Both the position numbers and the translations under genes were made by a program. The notes under the pieces are model-generated. The model was not told where the DNA came from and did not search any database. It worked only from the letters and a program-made list of their open reading frames with translations. A DNA stretch of 64,000 nt. Origin: Engraulis encrasicolus. Taxonomy: Eukaryota > Chordata > Actinopteri > Clupeiformes > Engraulidae. This document shows positions 35,575 through 46,234 of this stretch, piece after piece. Every line of letters starts with the position of its first letter. Position 1 is the first letter of the stretch. The DNA lies in the NCBI RefSeq assembly GCF_034702125.1, contig NC_085869.1, positions 14,554,044-14,618,043 on the forward strand, read 5' to 3'.

Positions 35575-35920
35575 AGGAGGTTATGTTTTCAGGTTTGTTG
35601 TTTGTCTGTCTGTTTGTCAGCAGGATAACTGAAAAGGTTATGTATAGGCCTACGGATTTTGAGGAAATTTTGGGGAGTTGTTGGAAATGACAAAAGGAAC
35701 AAGTGATTCAATTTTGGTGGTGATCCAGATCACAATCCGGATCCAGGAATTTTTATAAAGATTCTTTAGCATTGCAGGATAGTATAGGGCGAATTTTGAC
35801 ATTCCAGTTTCTAACGCCACAAAAACAAGGCTAAGAGACTTGAAAAAATATGGTGAATCAGTCAAATGTTCTAAACTGCTCCCTTGGCAGAGGTATGCAC
35901 TCTCTGAATGCATTTCTAGT
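35575..35920 (+). repeat. Old dispersed repeat, CGTCAAGGAGGTTATG type
   Basis: Contains AAGGAGGTTATGTTTTCAGG, TCAGCAGGATAACTGAAAAG, AAATGACAAAAGGAACAAG and GATCCAGATCACAATCCGG. I recall this order from repeats spread through many vertebrate genomes; the class is not resolved. Confidence 0.5.
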
Positions 35921-35924
35921 TTAT

Positions 35925-36500
35925 TATAATAAAATGCTTAGCTGACAGTTTTGTCTCAGGTGTTGGTCGCTCTTAAATGATGATGATAACTACTCTCATC
36001 TTTCTCCATCTTTTACTCATCCTGATAAATGAAAAGAAATTGTGACTGCGTTAATAGACTGTGCACATAATGAAGAGACGAAAACCGCTCATCTAAATCT
36101 TTAATTATCTTAATAAAAAGAAGTCGTTTTTTCCCCCTGTGTAATAAATCAACATAAAGGTCTTGCAAATACCTCCTTATTCATTCATTAAATTGCATTT
36201 TTCTGTCATGTGAAGTAGCTTTGTAGTCAGAGTGGAAAGTGTTGACGCTGTGATATGTGGTATCTTCATTGCCAAGTCCCTGAGCAGATAGAGAACCATA
36301 CTTGTACAGCGAGCAGATGGCTTCTCCTGCCTCTTATCAACCTAATTTGCCTAACCGCACATGAGAGTTGGCTAGCTCCTCTCCCTCTCTTCCATGTACA
36401 TGGTATTGTACATGCAGTGCAGCTTTGGTTTCTTTTTTATGTTGTTGTTTTACAAAGGCACTTCATCTGCACAAGGCATCTGTTTGTTTATAAAGAGACT
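35925..36500. other. No recognised feature
   Basis: No repeat ends or coding signature seen. Confidence 0.4.
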
Positions 36501-36512
36501 CTGCCTTCCATC

Positions 36513-36787
36513 TAGGGCTGGACTGGGACAAAAATCAGGCTGGACATTTTCAGTCAAGACTGGTCCACCAGGCATTGAGAGAGACCATGAAGCCTGTGAC
36601 AGTATTTTAGCCATCTATTGCGAGCTATTTTGACCAATAGGTAAAATGAATATTTAAATCTGACTCTGACAGGTCAGCTGTGGCAGCATGAGGACTGATA
36701 CTACTACACTAAGGGGAGGAGCAGGCCAAAATCATCAACAGTCCACCGGGCAAATGCCCTGTGTGCCTTATGGGCAAACCAGCTATG
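36513..36787. mobile_element. MITE-D (copy 4)
   Basis: Ends TAGGGCTGGACTGG and CAAACCAGCTATG. Perfect 8-bp duplication CTTCCATC (36505-36512 and 36788-36795). Confidence 0.85.
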
Positions 36788-36789
36788 CT

Positions 36790-37675
36790 TCCATCAGACA
36801 GAATGGGCATTAGGGGACGTGCACAGGTTTTTGTTTGTGCATGCTGGCCTGTGGCATTTCGATGCCATGCATATTAAAAATTGTTTAGTTAATTAGTCTT
36901 GCTGCATTTATACTGCAGTATAGTCTATGCAATTCTGCGATATGTTGAGATTTCTGAATAGTATATTTTGTTAATTAATGATGTCATGTATGACCTTATG
37001 AGTTATTTGAACATTGTTTACCTTTTTTGCAAGATTAATGTTATCTAGTTAGTACTGACCACATTCTGACAAGTTTTGGTTTTGAGTATGTTTTGGGGAT
37101 ATTGTCGTTTTGCACCAAAGCTTGACCACTAATGTTTCCAATCTGCCCCAAGCTCCACGTCTTATTCAAAGGACTTGGGTTCCTGTTAGCCCCACTGATT
37201 TGAAATGGTAAATAATTTGATTGTTTTGCAAACATTGTTGAGATTGTTGTCCCAGATTATCCCGTGAGATAAAAAACAATGATAAAAATAGCTTGAAAAT
37301 TAGACCTCATCTCCAGTGTCCCTTTTCCCAAGCTCTTTTATTTCTTTAGCTATTTTTGACATGTGCATTCAAGCATCAAGGAAGCTGTGTGTTTACCTTG
37401 CATCAGAGCCATAAAGTTAACTTTTTCTTGCCTTGACTGGTGACAGATGTTTTCCTGTCAGTGTATCAGCTCTGTCTTTCCTCCTCTCTCGTGTATGAAT
37501 CAGGGTCGCAAGTCGCAACACTAAATCCTCTACGCAGAGATGACATGGACCCCTCTTCAATTTGAAATACTCCCTGTGGGCTCTGTTTACATAATATTTG
37601 GGGTCCACACACTGTAAGAATTACATTTTCAGTTGGCCACTGTGATGGAACTCCTTGGTTCTGTGGAAAAACCCC
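36790..37675. other. No recognised feature
   Basis: No repeat ends or coding signature seen. Confidence 0.45.
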
Positions 37676-37680
37676 TAAAC

Positions 37681-37727
37681 CAGTGGTTCTTACTAACTGA
37701 AATAGTCTTGAGACCCACAAGTTTCTA
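37681..37727 (+). mobile_element. CAGTGGTTCT MITE, left fragment
   Basis: CAGTGGTTCT...AGTCTTGAGACCCAC matches the first 47 bp of 11652-12004. The matching continuation (GTGACCCAATATTTTTTCGC) is found 5.8 kb away from 43563, so one copy was split by the unit between them. Confidence 0.8.
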
Positions 37728-37993
37728 CACTCAAAAAAACGATTCTAGCTGGTTGTAAAATTGACACAAGTGTTGCATGCAGTTTTAACTCAATGTTGTC
37801 AGTTTAGTGAAATGAAAGTGAAAATATCGTGTTAGATTTACTAGGCAGATAGGCCTAGCCTATTTATAGATTGTGTTATGTTGAAAGAACCCAACGCAGT
37901 CAGGCAATTTCTTCAAACTACCCAGAATGCAACGCTCCAGCTTTTCAAATTGCAGGAAGGCGCGAGGAGTAAACAGACTAGTTCGCCTGCAAG
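37728..37993 (+). promoter_or_regulatory. Candidate promoter and non-coding first exon
   Basis: Downstream of the left end is CCTATTTATAGATTG (TATA-like, near 37859), then CGCTCCAGC and AGGAAGGCGCGAGG, ending CTGCAAG next to GTAAGGA (37994), a good splice donor. No credible start codon precedes it. Function is inferred only from layout. Confidence 0.3.
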
Positions 37994-38477
37994 GTAAGGA
38001 CATCTCTTCCAATAAATCCTCTAACCAAATGTGTAATGTGTTAATATCACAATCTTATTTTGCTGCTGCACATGCTATGTTCAAAGGTTGATGTTATTGA
38101 TTTGCCAACATTTTTGTTGGGTAGTCGGGCAACATGCTGGATGTAGCTTTACTAGCATGTTCTGTGCAGAAACACGGTGTCCACCTTCTTCTTGCAAAGT
38201 GTAGGAAAAGTTAAACAATATTTTAGTTTTTTGCTTACAGCCGCCGAGCTGGTGTTTAATGCCCTGTATTTCATGTCAAACGTGTCGACTGTGCATTGTT
38301 TGCTAGCGAGCTAATTTATTGGATGCCTGCCACCAATTCCCTTTGAATTCAGAGGGAAATGATAGCCTAACTCTGAAGCAAAAACCTTGGTTTGCCATTC
38401 CTCCGGTGAATTTATGTCATATCATCTCGGCAGGGCATGGGTTTACTTGGCAAAGCGTAACAAATTGTGATTTTAAG

Positions 38478-38700
38478 GAGAGATTCACACTAGAGTGTGG
38501 CTGGACGAAAGCGAGAAGACAGGACTTTCTGTTTAATTTCGGCCGCCGGTGTCAGCATTTCACAACGACAGCATTTGGTGTGCGCGGCCAGTCCTGTTCA
38601 AAATCCCCCGTAGCTAGAGGTAGAGCTCTAGACATTGGCCGAGACCAGGCAGAAAGACGTCTCGCTGCCGTTCTGCCACGCTCGTGTGTGAATCTGGCCC
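38478..38700. mobile_element. AGATTCACAC-ended GC-rich MITE
   Basis: Left GGAGAGATTCACAC and right GTGTGTGAATCTGGCCC are inverted. The interior shares GCGCGGCCAGTCCTGTTC, reversed, with 30503-31135. Confidence 0.6.
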
Positions 38701-39069
38701 AGGGAAAAGAAAATCCTAATTACAACTGGTCTACATTGCGTCCTACTACAGCATGTTGCGCGTGCTCCGATGTGTTTGAGTTTATGAGCAAGCCTTTATG
38801 CGTTGCTTTGTGGACAGTGAGAGCTTTGCGGCGCATTTAGGGAAATCAGTGGAGTGCGCTTTGAAACGCACTGAGGCGAGCCGTCATAAAGTTCGTCAGC
38901 TTCAGTGAGAGCCATGTTAACCCAATCCACAGTCAGACCAAATACAATTCTAAACGGGTTCTGAATACAAACGTGGCGTGTAGTCAATCCACCTGGCTAA
39001 TAAACTGGTGATCTTTTTTGAACGTTGCACACCTGCGTAAACTGTAAGCTGCAATGAATTAGATTAGAG

Positions 39070-39633
39070 CAGGGGTGCCCAACGAGTCAATCGCGAGGTA
39101 GGCCTACCAGTCGATCTCGAGGGGAGTGGCAGTCGAGAGACATGTAATGTGACAGGGAAAATACTGTCTTTCAAAAGTAGGCTATGTAGTAAGCTGCTGG
39201 TACTACTGTATTGGTTAGATAATTAGTCCCACTGTAACACAGAATGAGGGGAAAGCATTAGGGAGTGACCGTAAGGGTATTGCAGTTGATTCATGTGTGC
39301 ACACATGTAACATCGGGTGAGTAACAGAACATGTGCGCAACGATGCGTTATGACGCGGCGATATGCGAGGATCTTTGTCCAAATCGCTAGTCGCATGCAT
39401 CATCGCTAACTGCGTTTACATCGCGTGCCGCGTGTAAGGGAAATGTTAGCTGACATGTATGGAATTCACTTCAATTTGTGCTGTTTCCTGCTCCAGTTGT
39501 GGACAGAACGATTGGCCAAACTCACAATAGAAAGCCTTTGCTCTGCTACTGTCCCAGAGAGCTGGGAAAAAAACCTTCATAGAAGAAGTCACTCTTAACA
39601 AGGGTGTTAACCAATTCAATGAGTTCTCTCATT

Positions 39634-39683
<50 letters not shown>

Positions 39684-40139
39684 TAAAGTGAACTTAACTG
39701 GCCTACTATTTACCCATAACAAATGGTGAAGTTCTGAGCCCTTTTTAATTTTGACCACTGAAGTCATGATAATGCTTAATCATATTTTAGAAATAGGGCC
39801 CATGTGCCTACATATGCCTTTTATATACCAAATGTTTATCATTTTGAAATTGTTTCAGTTGTTTATGACTTGTGTAGGACTGAAATTATCTCTGCATACT
39901 ACAAAGCAATGCAGCACTGCATTGCTTTGTAAACGTAGGCTATTCAACACACTTTAAAAACACACTGAAAAGATACGGCCATAGTAGCCTACTAAAAACA
40001 TTTTGTTCATAATAATGGTGATTAATAAATGGTGATCTTAAATTTTCATACTGACATCCTGAAATTTGACTTGGTAGATCACGGCAGACCATCAACTTCA
40101 AAAGTAGATCTCGGTTAAAAAAAAGGTTGGGCACCCCTG
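39070..40139. mobile_element. 1.07-kb hAT-like non-autonomous element
   Basis: Ends CAGGGGTGCCCAACGAG and GGTTGGGCACCCCTG. Perfect 8-bp duplication GATTAGAG (39062-39069 and 40140-40147). No transposase frame. A (CT)n run lies at 39636-39679. Confidence 0.92.
39636..39679. repeat. (CT)n microsatellite
   Basis: 44 bp of CT inside the hAT-like element. Confidence 0.97.
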
Positions 40140-40356
40140 GATTAGAGTTTAGGCTACTTTATTTATGTATGCTCACTTAACCAAGAAGCCTAAATAAGGC
40201 AGTGGCCTGTTAATTCAAAATGACTAATTTTAAAACATTGATTACCATAGTGAAACAAAATGTAACTGTAAAAACTGTGTGTAACATTTGATAAATATAA
40301 TCAATTACTGATATTGTTTATTACAGAAATGTACCACGTGATGCAGTAGCCTGTTG

Positions 40357-41174
40357 ATGCTGGCAAAAGATGCAATCTGGAGGATTTTTTACTATGCTTC
40401 AATGTTAGGTGAGATGAATGTAATGCAGTGTTTCCCAACCAGGGGTACGTGTACCACTAGGAGTATGTTTTATTTTATGAATAAAAACAAATGTATGGTC
40501 ATGATCATATTGGGATAGAGAACATGAGTGAGGTGGTACTCATACTATGACAAAAATGCTTAGGGGGTACTCAAGACGAAAAAGGTTGGGAGACACTGAT
40601 GTATGCCCAGATCATGTACGCCCAGAGCAAAGTCACAGGCAGTGTGCTTCTCTTGCATTCACAGACTGCCCATGCTTTTTTAAAGAGATAAGTTAGAATG
40701 CTTTGCATATCTATTTGTGTAGAGTTAATCACCAAGACAATTTCCAGAAGTTGTATCCAGGTGTCAATTGTGTCCTTGTTCTGGTGTTGTTATTTTCAAA
40801 CAGAGATGGCTCTTGCTCACTGGCAGTGACTTGGGTCATGTGAGACAGCATCAGAGCTCGGGTGACATCTCTCGCTCGGGTGAAATCTCTCGCTCGGGTG
40901 AAATCTCTCCTGGAAGATTTCAAGGTATGAAATGTTTTACTCGGCTGCATCTTCCAATAGATTACTCTTTATATTGGTATGTAATGATGTCCTTACCACC
41001 AACAAATTCTCTTAAGCATCAATGTGGTCTATAATTCGTCCTGCGACTTCTCAATGCGAGCTCCCATTGATATTGAAGCAATAACTGCTCCGATTATTTT
41101 TTTGACTGGAGAAATGGAATCCTGCTACAGTGTCCCAGACCTCTGTGTGCTGGAGCTCCACCAGGGGGCTAGAG

Positions 41175-41256
<82 letters not shown>

Positions 41257-41498
41257 GAGGTGTAAGAGATTATCACTCTTTTGTTTGGACTTTCATATGT
41301 AAATTGTTTTTTGTGTCCTGAAAATAGACAAATAAGCTACATACTGTACATGTTGTATTTGTGTTTTATGATTTTATAGGTGTGTGCAGAGTTCTGAAGA
41401 ATAAAAGTCAACAGTCAAGTTCTTCTCCATATTCTCCAAATCTGACGGAGGCGTTCCATCAGGAAAGGGGGAATGGTTGGTCGATGCCTCCAGAATAA
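40357..41498 (+). CDS. Candidate spliced gene, zinc-finger-like, 115 codons
   Basis: Three splice-bounded pieces join in one open frame. Exon 40327-40408 (acceptor TTTATTACAG, donor GTGAGATG) has ATG at 40357. Exon 40748-40924 (acceptor TTTCCAG, donor GTATGAAA) follows. The third exon starts at 41380 (acceptor GATTTTATAG) and runs to TAA at 41496-41498. The phases agree at both junctions. The predicted protein has C-x2-C followed after 21 residues by H-x3-H (CQLC ... HVRQH), a loose C2H2 finger, and three copies of an 18-base GCTCGGGTGAAATCTCTC unit encoding Ser-Gly-Glu-Ile-Ser-Arg. It lies inside the 37.7-43.6 kb unit, upstream of the pseudogene exon at 41754. The joins are by eye. It could equally be chance or a decayed gene. 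Confidence 0.3.
40426..40598. mobile_element. hAT-like MITE, CAGTGTTTCCCAACC end (copy 1)
   Basis: Ends CAGTGTTTCCCAACCAGG and GGTTGGGAGACACTG. Flanks ATGTAATG and ATGTATGC are imperfect. Same family as 60702-60909. It lies just after the candidate donor at 40409. Confidence 0.8.
41158..41169 (+). promoter_or_regulatory. CTCF-like motif 1
   Basis: CCACCAGGGGGC matches the well-known CTCF core. It is part of a roughly 60-bp sequence (GAATCCTGC ... CCAGACCTCTGTGTG ... CCACCAGGGGGCT) repeated at 44370-44435. Confidence 0.4.
41177..41255. repeat. (AC)n microsatellite
   Basis: About 79 bp of AC. Confidence 0.98.
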
Positions 41499-41753
41499 TG
41501 ATACCCATGACCCAGGTATTATGTACAAAGAGAATGTTAATTTGAATCTTGATGCCTACAATTTTGCTGATTTGTTGACAATCGAGATGTATAAACATTA
41601 AGTCAGAATAACTTATGTTAAATTGTCTAACTTTTCACCTGGTGTATTTGGTATTGTGGTAGCATGTTTGAAATGGATGGTTAAGAAGGTAAAATATGTC
41701 ATGGACATCAGTTAAATATTTACATGTGTATCTGTCGAATTACTTTGTTTCAG

Positions 41754-42345
41754 GCACAACATGCTGACAGGGAATCGGCTATGGCAGAAAGCATCCATGC
41801 CATCTACGTGATCCGCCATGAAGGTTCAGAAGCTACTGACAGTCCTGAGGACATCGGAATCATTTTCAAAGGGGTAACTGCATTTGGCTGCTTGCCAAAC
41901 ATCCTACCCAGGCTCCGCCCTCGCAGTGACGCAACACCTTCGGCTCTGCTACACACACTCAGGAAAACTTTGTTCAGGTACTTTCGGGTTCCCTCCACAG
42001 CAGGAAACTCCACCCACTTTGTCGGGAAGCAATCGACTTTCAGCATCACCAACCGTCCTGGCTAGAGGCGTGTTCAAGGAAGTGACAAGGTTTGAGCAGA
42101 GACGCTCTATTGGGACTAAGAAAATGTTTGGTTTAAACTTTGGCTCAGCCTGTTCGGCCCTCGACCAGTAGCAAATCATGAGAGTTGGGTCAACCATGCC
42201 GTTTGAGAATGTTGTTATGCTCTTGGTCAGACCAAGTCTCGAAGAGATTTGTAAGTCATGATAATCAGGTTACAAATATTCACTTACAGTGGCCATATTT
42301 CTTGCCCTTGTTTACGCACTAAACTTGTTATCCTCCTTGAAAGTT
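41754..42345 (+). pseudogene. Broken C-terminal exon of a multicopy fish protein family
   Basis: After an acceptor-like ACTTTGTTTCAG, the frame from 41754 reads AMAESIHAIYVIRHEGSEAT, then SPEDIGIIFKGV, to about 41900. It is then interrupted by some 390 bp of unrelated sequence and resumes at 42289 as VAIFLALVYALNL, before running into a GT tract. I recall the order YVIRHEG, PEDIG, (L/I)(I/V)YALNL from the C-terminus of uncharacterised, high-copy fish proteins often annotated SAMD3-like. That recall needs a search. The insertion, the lost end and the stop in the preceding exon mark it as dead. It lies in the right half of the 5.8-kb unit, where it may be the last exon of the cargo gene. Confidence 0.5.
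41905..42285 (-). mobile_element. Insertion splitting the pseudogene exon
   Basis: A sequence with CCCAGGCTCCGCCCTCGCAG, CAGCAGGAAACTCCACCCAC and TTGGTCAGACCAAGTCTC sits between two parts of one protein signature. The TTGGTC/GACCAA near its right end is palindromic. Exact ends and target duplication are not resolved. Confidence 0.5.
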
Positions 42346-42640
42346 GTGTGTGTGTGTGTGAGTAATAATGCAGACATAATAATAACAATTGACTAGAAGT
42401 ACAAATACACATTTCTACATTATTGCTCACACACAGCTTTTGGTAAAACATTACTGAAATGGCCAAACACCTTTATGCATTTTTTAATAAAGAGTCATTG
42501 CATTGAGCAGATCATTGAGAGGCTCTGAAGTCCACTACACTATTCTTAACTTGTGTGCGTGCGTACCTCCTCAAGCACATATACAGCACTCTATTTTTAA
42601 CATTTTTTAAAAATGTTTTTCTTTTTTTTGACTTAACAAC

Positions 42641-42990
42641 CTGTTAAAAACACAGCGTTAAACTTTGGCTTTTTTCGCACACCTCAGCTGGCAGGTGCGT
42701 CGGAGATGGCACCATGGGTGACTCAGCAATATTTTAAAGAAACTCCCGCACACTGACCATTTCGCTCTTCTATCTTTAATAAACTTAAATTTATTAAAGA
42801 ACAGCTAAATGGTCAGTGTGCGGGAGTTTCTTTAAACAAAAACACAGCGTTACAAATTTGTTGTTACTAGAATGGCAAGGACAGTCATAGTGCATTACTA
42901 AAGGCCCTGTGTTATGTCATCGTAGACAAGTATTATGGTAATTAACCTTTCAATGACTGTTGGTGTGCTACTGGTGGTATGGAATGCATT
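42641..42990 (+). repeat. Dispersed repeat G (copy 3), split
   Basis: GTTAAAAACACAGCGTTA at the left, then, after an insertion, ACAAATTTGTTGTTACTAG and the rest of the family sequence. Confidence 0.7.
42661..42837 (-). mobile_element. Foldback retroposon with 15-bp duplication
   Basis: A 177-bp insertion flanked by a perfect 15-bp repeat AAAAACACAGCGTTA (42646-42660 and 42838-42852), interrupting repeat G. Arms TTTAAAGAAACTCCCGCAC and inverse lie at 42733-42762 and 42807-42836. Architecture (hairpin plus GGTGCGTCGG side tail) resembles 43823-44083, but no CTGANGA...GAAAC core is present. Confidence 0.7.
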
Positions 42991-43233
42991 ATTGGCCTAC
43001 AACACACGTGTACGCTCTTGTATGTAAGTGTTTAAAAGGTTTTTTTGTTTATTTTTTATTTATTACCCTCAAGACAATTTTGTGTTTTGATTAATGGCCT
43101 GGGGAATGTGTTGATTAAAATAAAATAAAAAAACAAATCTTCAACATCTTGGGTTTGTAGTGTTGTTTTCCATAGATTTATAGCCTTTTCTGTGTAAGAT
43201 TAAGTGTAATGCTTTGAAATTACTTAATAAAAA

Positions 43234-43522
43234 CATGGAAAGTATTTCCACATGATTCAATAGCACATATACAACATTATGAGCTCTTGTTGGATCAACT
43301 TGAGAGAATTGGGATAATCAAACCAGTATCAAACATGTTGGATGAACATTATAAGATCCTGTTGGATCAATTTAATTGAATCAGGTTTTGATACCCTGAC
43401 TCAGTTATGTTGGATCAACTCAAGAAAGTAAGGTTACATGAACAGAAGGTAATCCTGTTAAATCAACAAAGTTGCCTAATGTTAAAAATAAGAAAGATAA
43501 TCATGTGGAAATACTTTCCATA
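43234..43522 (+). repeat. Subterminal region with GTTGGATCAACT units
   Basis: Bounded by inverted GGAAAGTATTTCCACATGATT copies (43238-43258 and 43498-43518). Inside are four or five diverged TGTTGGATCAACTT words, and TGTTGGATTTACTT, inverted, lies just outside to the right. Such subterminal arrays are often transposase-binding regions; this is inference. Confidence 0.55.
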
Positions 43523-43562
43523 ATATTCTTAAGTAAATCCAACAGAATGTTTTTTTTGAGTG

Positions 43563-43640
43563 TATGGCCCTTATGTTGTGACCCAATATTTTTTCGCACC
43601 ATCGCAATCTTCAAATACTTATCAAAAATATATCCATGCA
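43563..43640 (+). mobile_element. CAGTGGTTCT MITE, right fragment
   Basis: GTTGTGACCCAATATTTTTTCG corresponds to GGTCGCGACCCAATTTTTTTAG at 11705-11725, continuing the fragment at 37681-37727. The far end of this MITE was not found. Confidence 0.65.
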
Positions 43641-43890
43641 TTTGATAATATGCATCAGCATTTGCATTGCTGACATACAACATGTCTATGAACTATTGGA
43701 GAGGAATATTAATCATGTTTCAATCTCTCTTTGACTCCAATACTCCAATACCATAACTTTTAGGCTTCCTCAAAGACTTTAGGTTCCCCCACAACCTTAC
43801 TGAAGGTTATTACAGTAAAGGAGTTGAAAAAGGTAGGTCTGCACACTGCCGATGAGCTCCAAAAATAAACTTTATTATTTAAAATGCAAC

Positions 43891-43917
43891 GTTTCGATCA
43901 CACTGGATCTTCATCAG
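43891..43917 (-). ncRNA. Hammerhead-like core, minus-strand copy
   Basis: Exact mirror of the core at 43924-43950, since both lie in the palindrome. Confidence 0.45.
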
Positions 43918-43923
43918 GCATGC

Positions 43924-43950
43924 CTGATGAAGATCCAGTGTGATCGAAAC
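43924..43950 (+). ncRNA. Hammerhead-ribozyme-like core
   Basis: CTGATGA (43924-43930), one A, stem GATC/GATC with a 6-base loop (43932-43945), GAAAC (43946-43950), then GTTGC. It fits CUGANGA-stem II-GAAA apart from one extra base before stem II. A natural viroid hammerhead with an extra base at that place is known, as I recall. Stem III and the cleavage site are not certain. Confidence 0.5.
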
Positions 43951-44099
43951 GTTGCATTTTAAATAATAAAGTTTATTTTTGGAGCTCATCGGCAGTGTGC
44001 AGACCTACCTTTTTCAACTATCTGATTTTTTTTGTCTGGCACCTGCAACAAGTATTTTTGGATGTGCGCACCCTACCCAAAACTATTACAGTAAAGGAA

Positions 44100-44365
44100 C
44101 CTTCACATTTTCACAGTGTGTTAACTGAGTCATCTCCCTCTATGCCACTCCTTGTGTGGGTGATGGGGCAAATTATACACCATGCTACACTAACATGCAC
44201 ACTGGAAGGCGTTGTAAGTAACTATTTTAATTTACACAATTGAGTAATTTTACATTTGTAAGTAGTTTATGAAAATTAGTCATTTTACTTTTATTCGACT
44301 TAAACCCAAGATACTTAACTCAAGAATACTGCAACTTGTTGAGCCTGAGCCAGCGATGTTGAAGA
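44100..44365. other. No recognised feature
   Basis: No repeat ends or coding signature seen. Confidence 0.4.
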
Positions 44366-44412
44366 AATAAATTGAATCCTGCATGCTCCCAGACCTCTGT
44401 GTGTGTTGAGCG

Positions 44413-44424
44413 CCACCAGGGGGC
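44413..44424 (+). promoter_or_regulatory. CTCF-like motif 2
   Basis: CCACCAGGGGGC in the same 60-bp repeated context as 41158-41169. Confidence 0.4.
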
Positions 44425-44439
44425 TCTAGAGCATACAGT

Positions 44440-45155
44440 GGTCTTGTAACCAGGCTAACAACCACACACTTCACCACCAGAAGAAGAGTCACTTTCACTT
44501 CTGCTTTTACATGTTTAGTTTTCTCGTCTGTTCAGGCTTGAATAGCTTGGAGGGGCTGCTCTGTGATGGGTTGCACAATAACACTGTCTGCTACAGCTTG
44601 TTTACATGCTTTTGTGTTGGTGATGTGTTCAAGGGCTCAGTTGTTGTGGTTCAGTTGTTATGTTGTACAACAGTCAGCCTAGAGACATATTCTGCTCATT
44701 CAATTCGGTGTTATTGTGCCGGTTTTACAGTATTTTCTTGTTCTGGCAATATGTGATACTTCTTCGAATTGAGCTACCACCAGTAGACATTTCATATAGC
44801 CCTGAATAGCCTGAATGATTTGAATGATGTGACCCAAATCTTAACTGTAACCCTAACCTCTTGGGTTGCTTTGCGCTGGCTTTGTAGCTTAGTTTGATGG
44901 GCCATATCGATAATTCACTCTCAATCTTGGATGAAGATTTCATTTCATCGCCTCTTCCTAGACTGAGTGCTTATACAGTGCTTTCACAGTCGCCTGTTCT
45001 GTCTGTCCACTCTTTTTTTGGTACACTGAGCTCCTAAATTTAGAAGGCAGAAGTCCGTATTTGTATTTGCCAAATATAGCCAACAAGTGGACACACCTGC
45101 AGATGTCCCTGTGGAGCAGGAGGAAGCTCTGTCAGATGGAGATGGAGTGTGTGGG
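44440..45155. other. No recognised feature
   Basis: No repeat ends or coding signature seen. Confidence 0.4.
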
Positions 45156-45158
45156 GGC

Positions 45159-45710
<552 letters not shown>

Positions 45711-45998
45711 AAAGGGGATTTCAATTTGAAAATGATGACAATCTTTCCATTGCATTACATTTAGTAGAAATGTTATCAGAGTGACACGAAAGGGAGGAGC
45801 TCATGAGCAACAATGTGCAGGGGAAAACTCAGGCCTAACATGGTTACTTCTGACCAATGTCTTACAGTATAATAAATGGCATGTCCTATTATGCACTCAA
45901 ATACACAGTTCCTCATCCACAAAGTACACAAACATTTCAATAGTAATAGTAGCCTTTATTTACCCCAGTATGGGCAATTGTATTGCAGTGGTGGAATA

Positions 45999-46234
45999 GA
46001 AGAGTTCAGATGCAAAAACCCCTAACTCCATTTCTGAAGACCTGCACTTCTATATGTTTAGAGAACCCTGTTGTTGGGTTGGTTTACATTTATGTACTTG
46101 ATAATACATATAAATAGTTATATTACATAGATAAAATAACAAAATATGCAATTTTGATAGCTTTGCATTAAATAAAAATGAATTAAGATTATTTTCTGAA
46201 AAGGCACTTAGGGTTTTTTGCATCTGAACTCTTC
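45999..46234 (-). mobile_element. MITE-B (copy 3), reverse orientation
   Basis: 236 bp with the family ends, interior reversed relative to the other two copies. Flanks AATA and TCTC do not match, so the 4-bp duplication is lost here. Confidence 0.8.

Larger units (their letters stand above)
37728..43562 (+). mobile_element. 5.8-kb cargo-carrying unit, CACTCAAAAAAA ends
   Basis: Left end CACTCAAAAAAACGATTCT; the inverse of the right end is CACTCAAAAAAAACATTCT. TA lies outside each end (37726-37727 and 43563-43564), and removing the unit rejoins a MITE of the 11652-12004 family. The unit therefore probably moved as one piece of 5835 bp, later increased by insertions (38478-38700, 39070-40139, 40426-40598, about 41905-42285, 42661-42837). 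It holds splice-bounded candidate exons and a pseudogene exon but no visible transposase. The subterminal right region has several GTTGGATCAACT copies. The transposon class is unknown; the TA duplication would suit Tc1/mariner-like or related transposases. Confidence 0.65.
43823..44083 (+). mobile_element. Palindromic hammerhead-bearing retroposon (copy 2)
   Basis: A 261-bp insertion between perfect 15-bp repeats TATTACAGTAAAGGA (43808-43822 and 44084-44098). Positions 43822-44019 appear to be a perfect palindrome, 99 bp per arm, centred between 43920 and 43921. Each strand carries a hammerhead-like core. The remaining 64 bp (TGTCTGGCACCTGC ... TGTGCGCACC) resemble the tail of 58326-58526 reversed. 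Confidence 0.8.

Noticed and set aside
38319..38840. 173-codon frame
   Set aside because: Overlaps an inverted-repeat element whose relative at 30503-31135 is non-coding.
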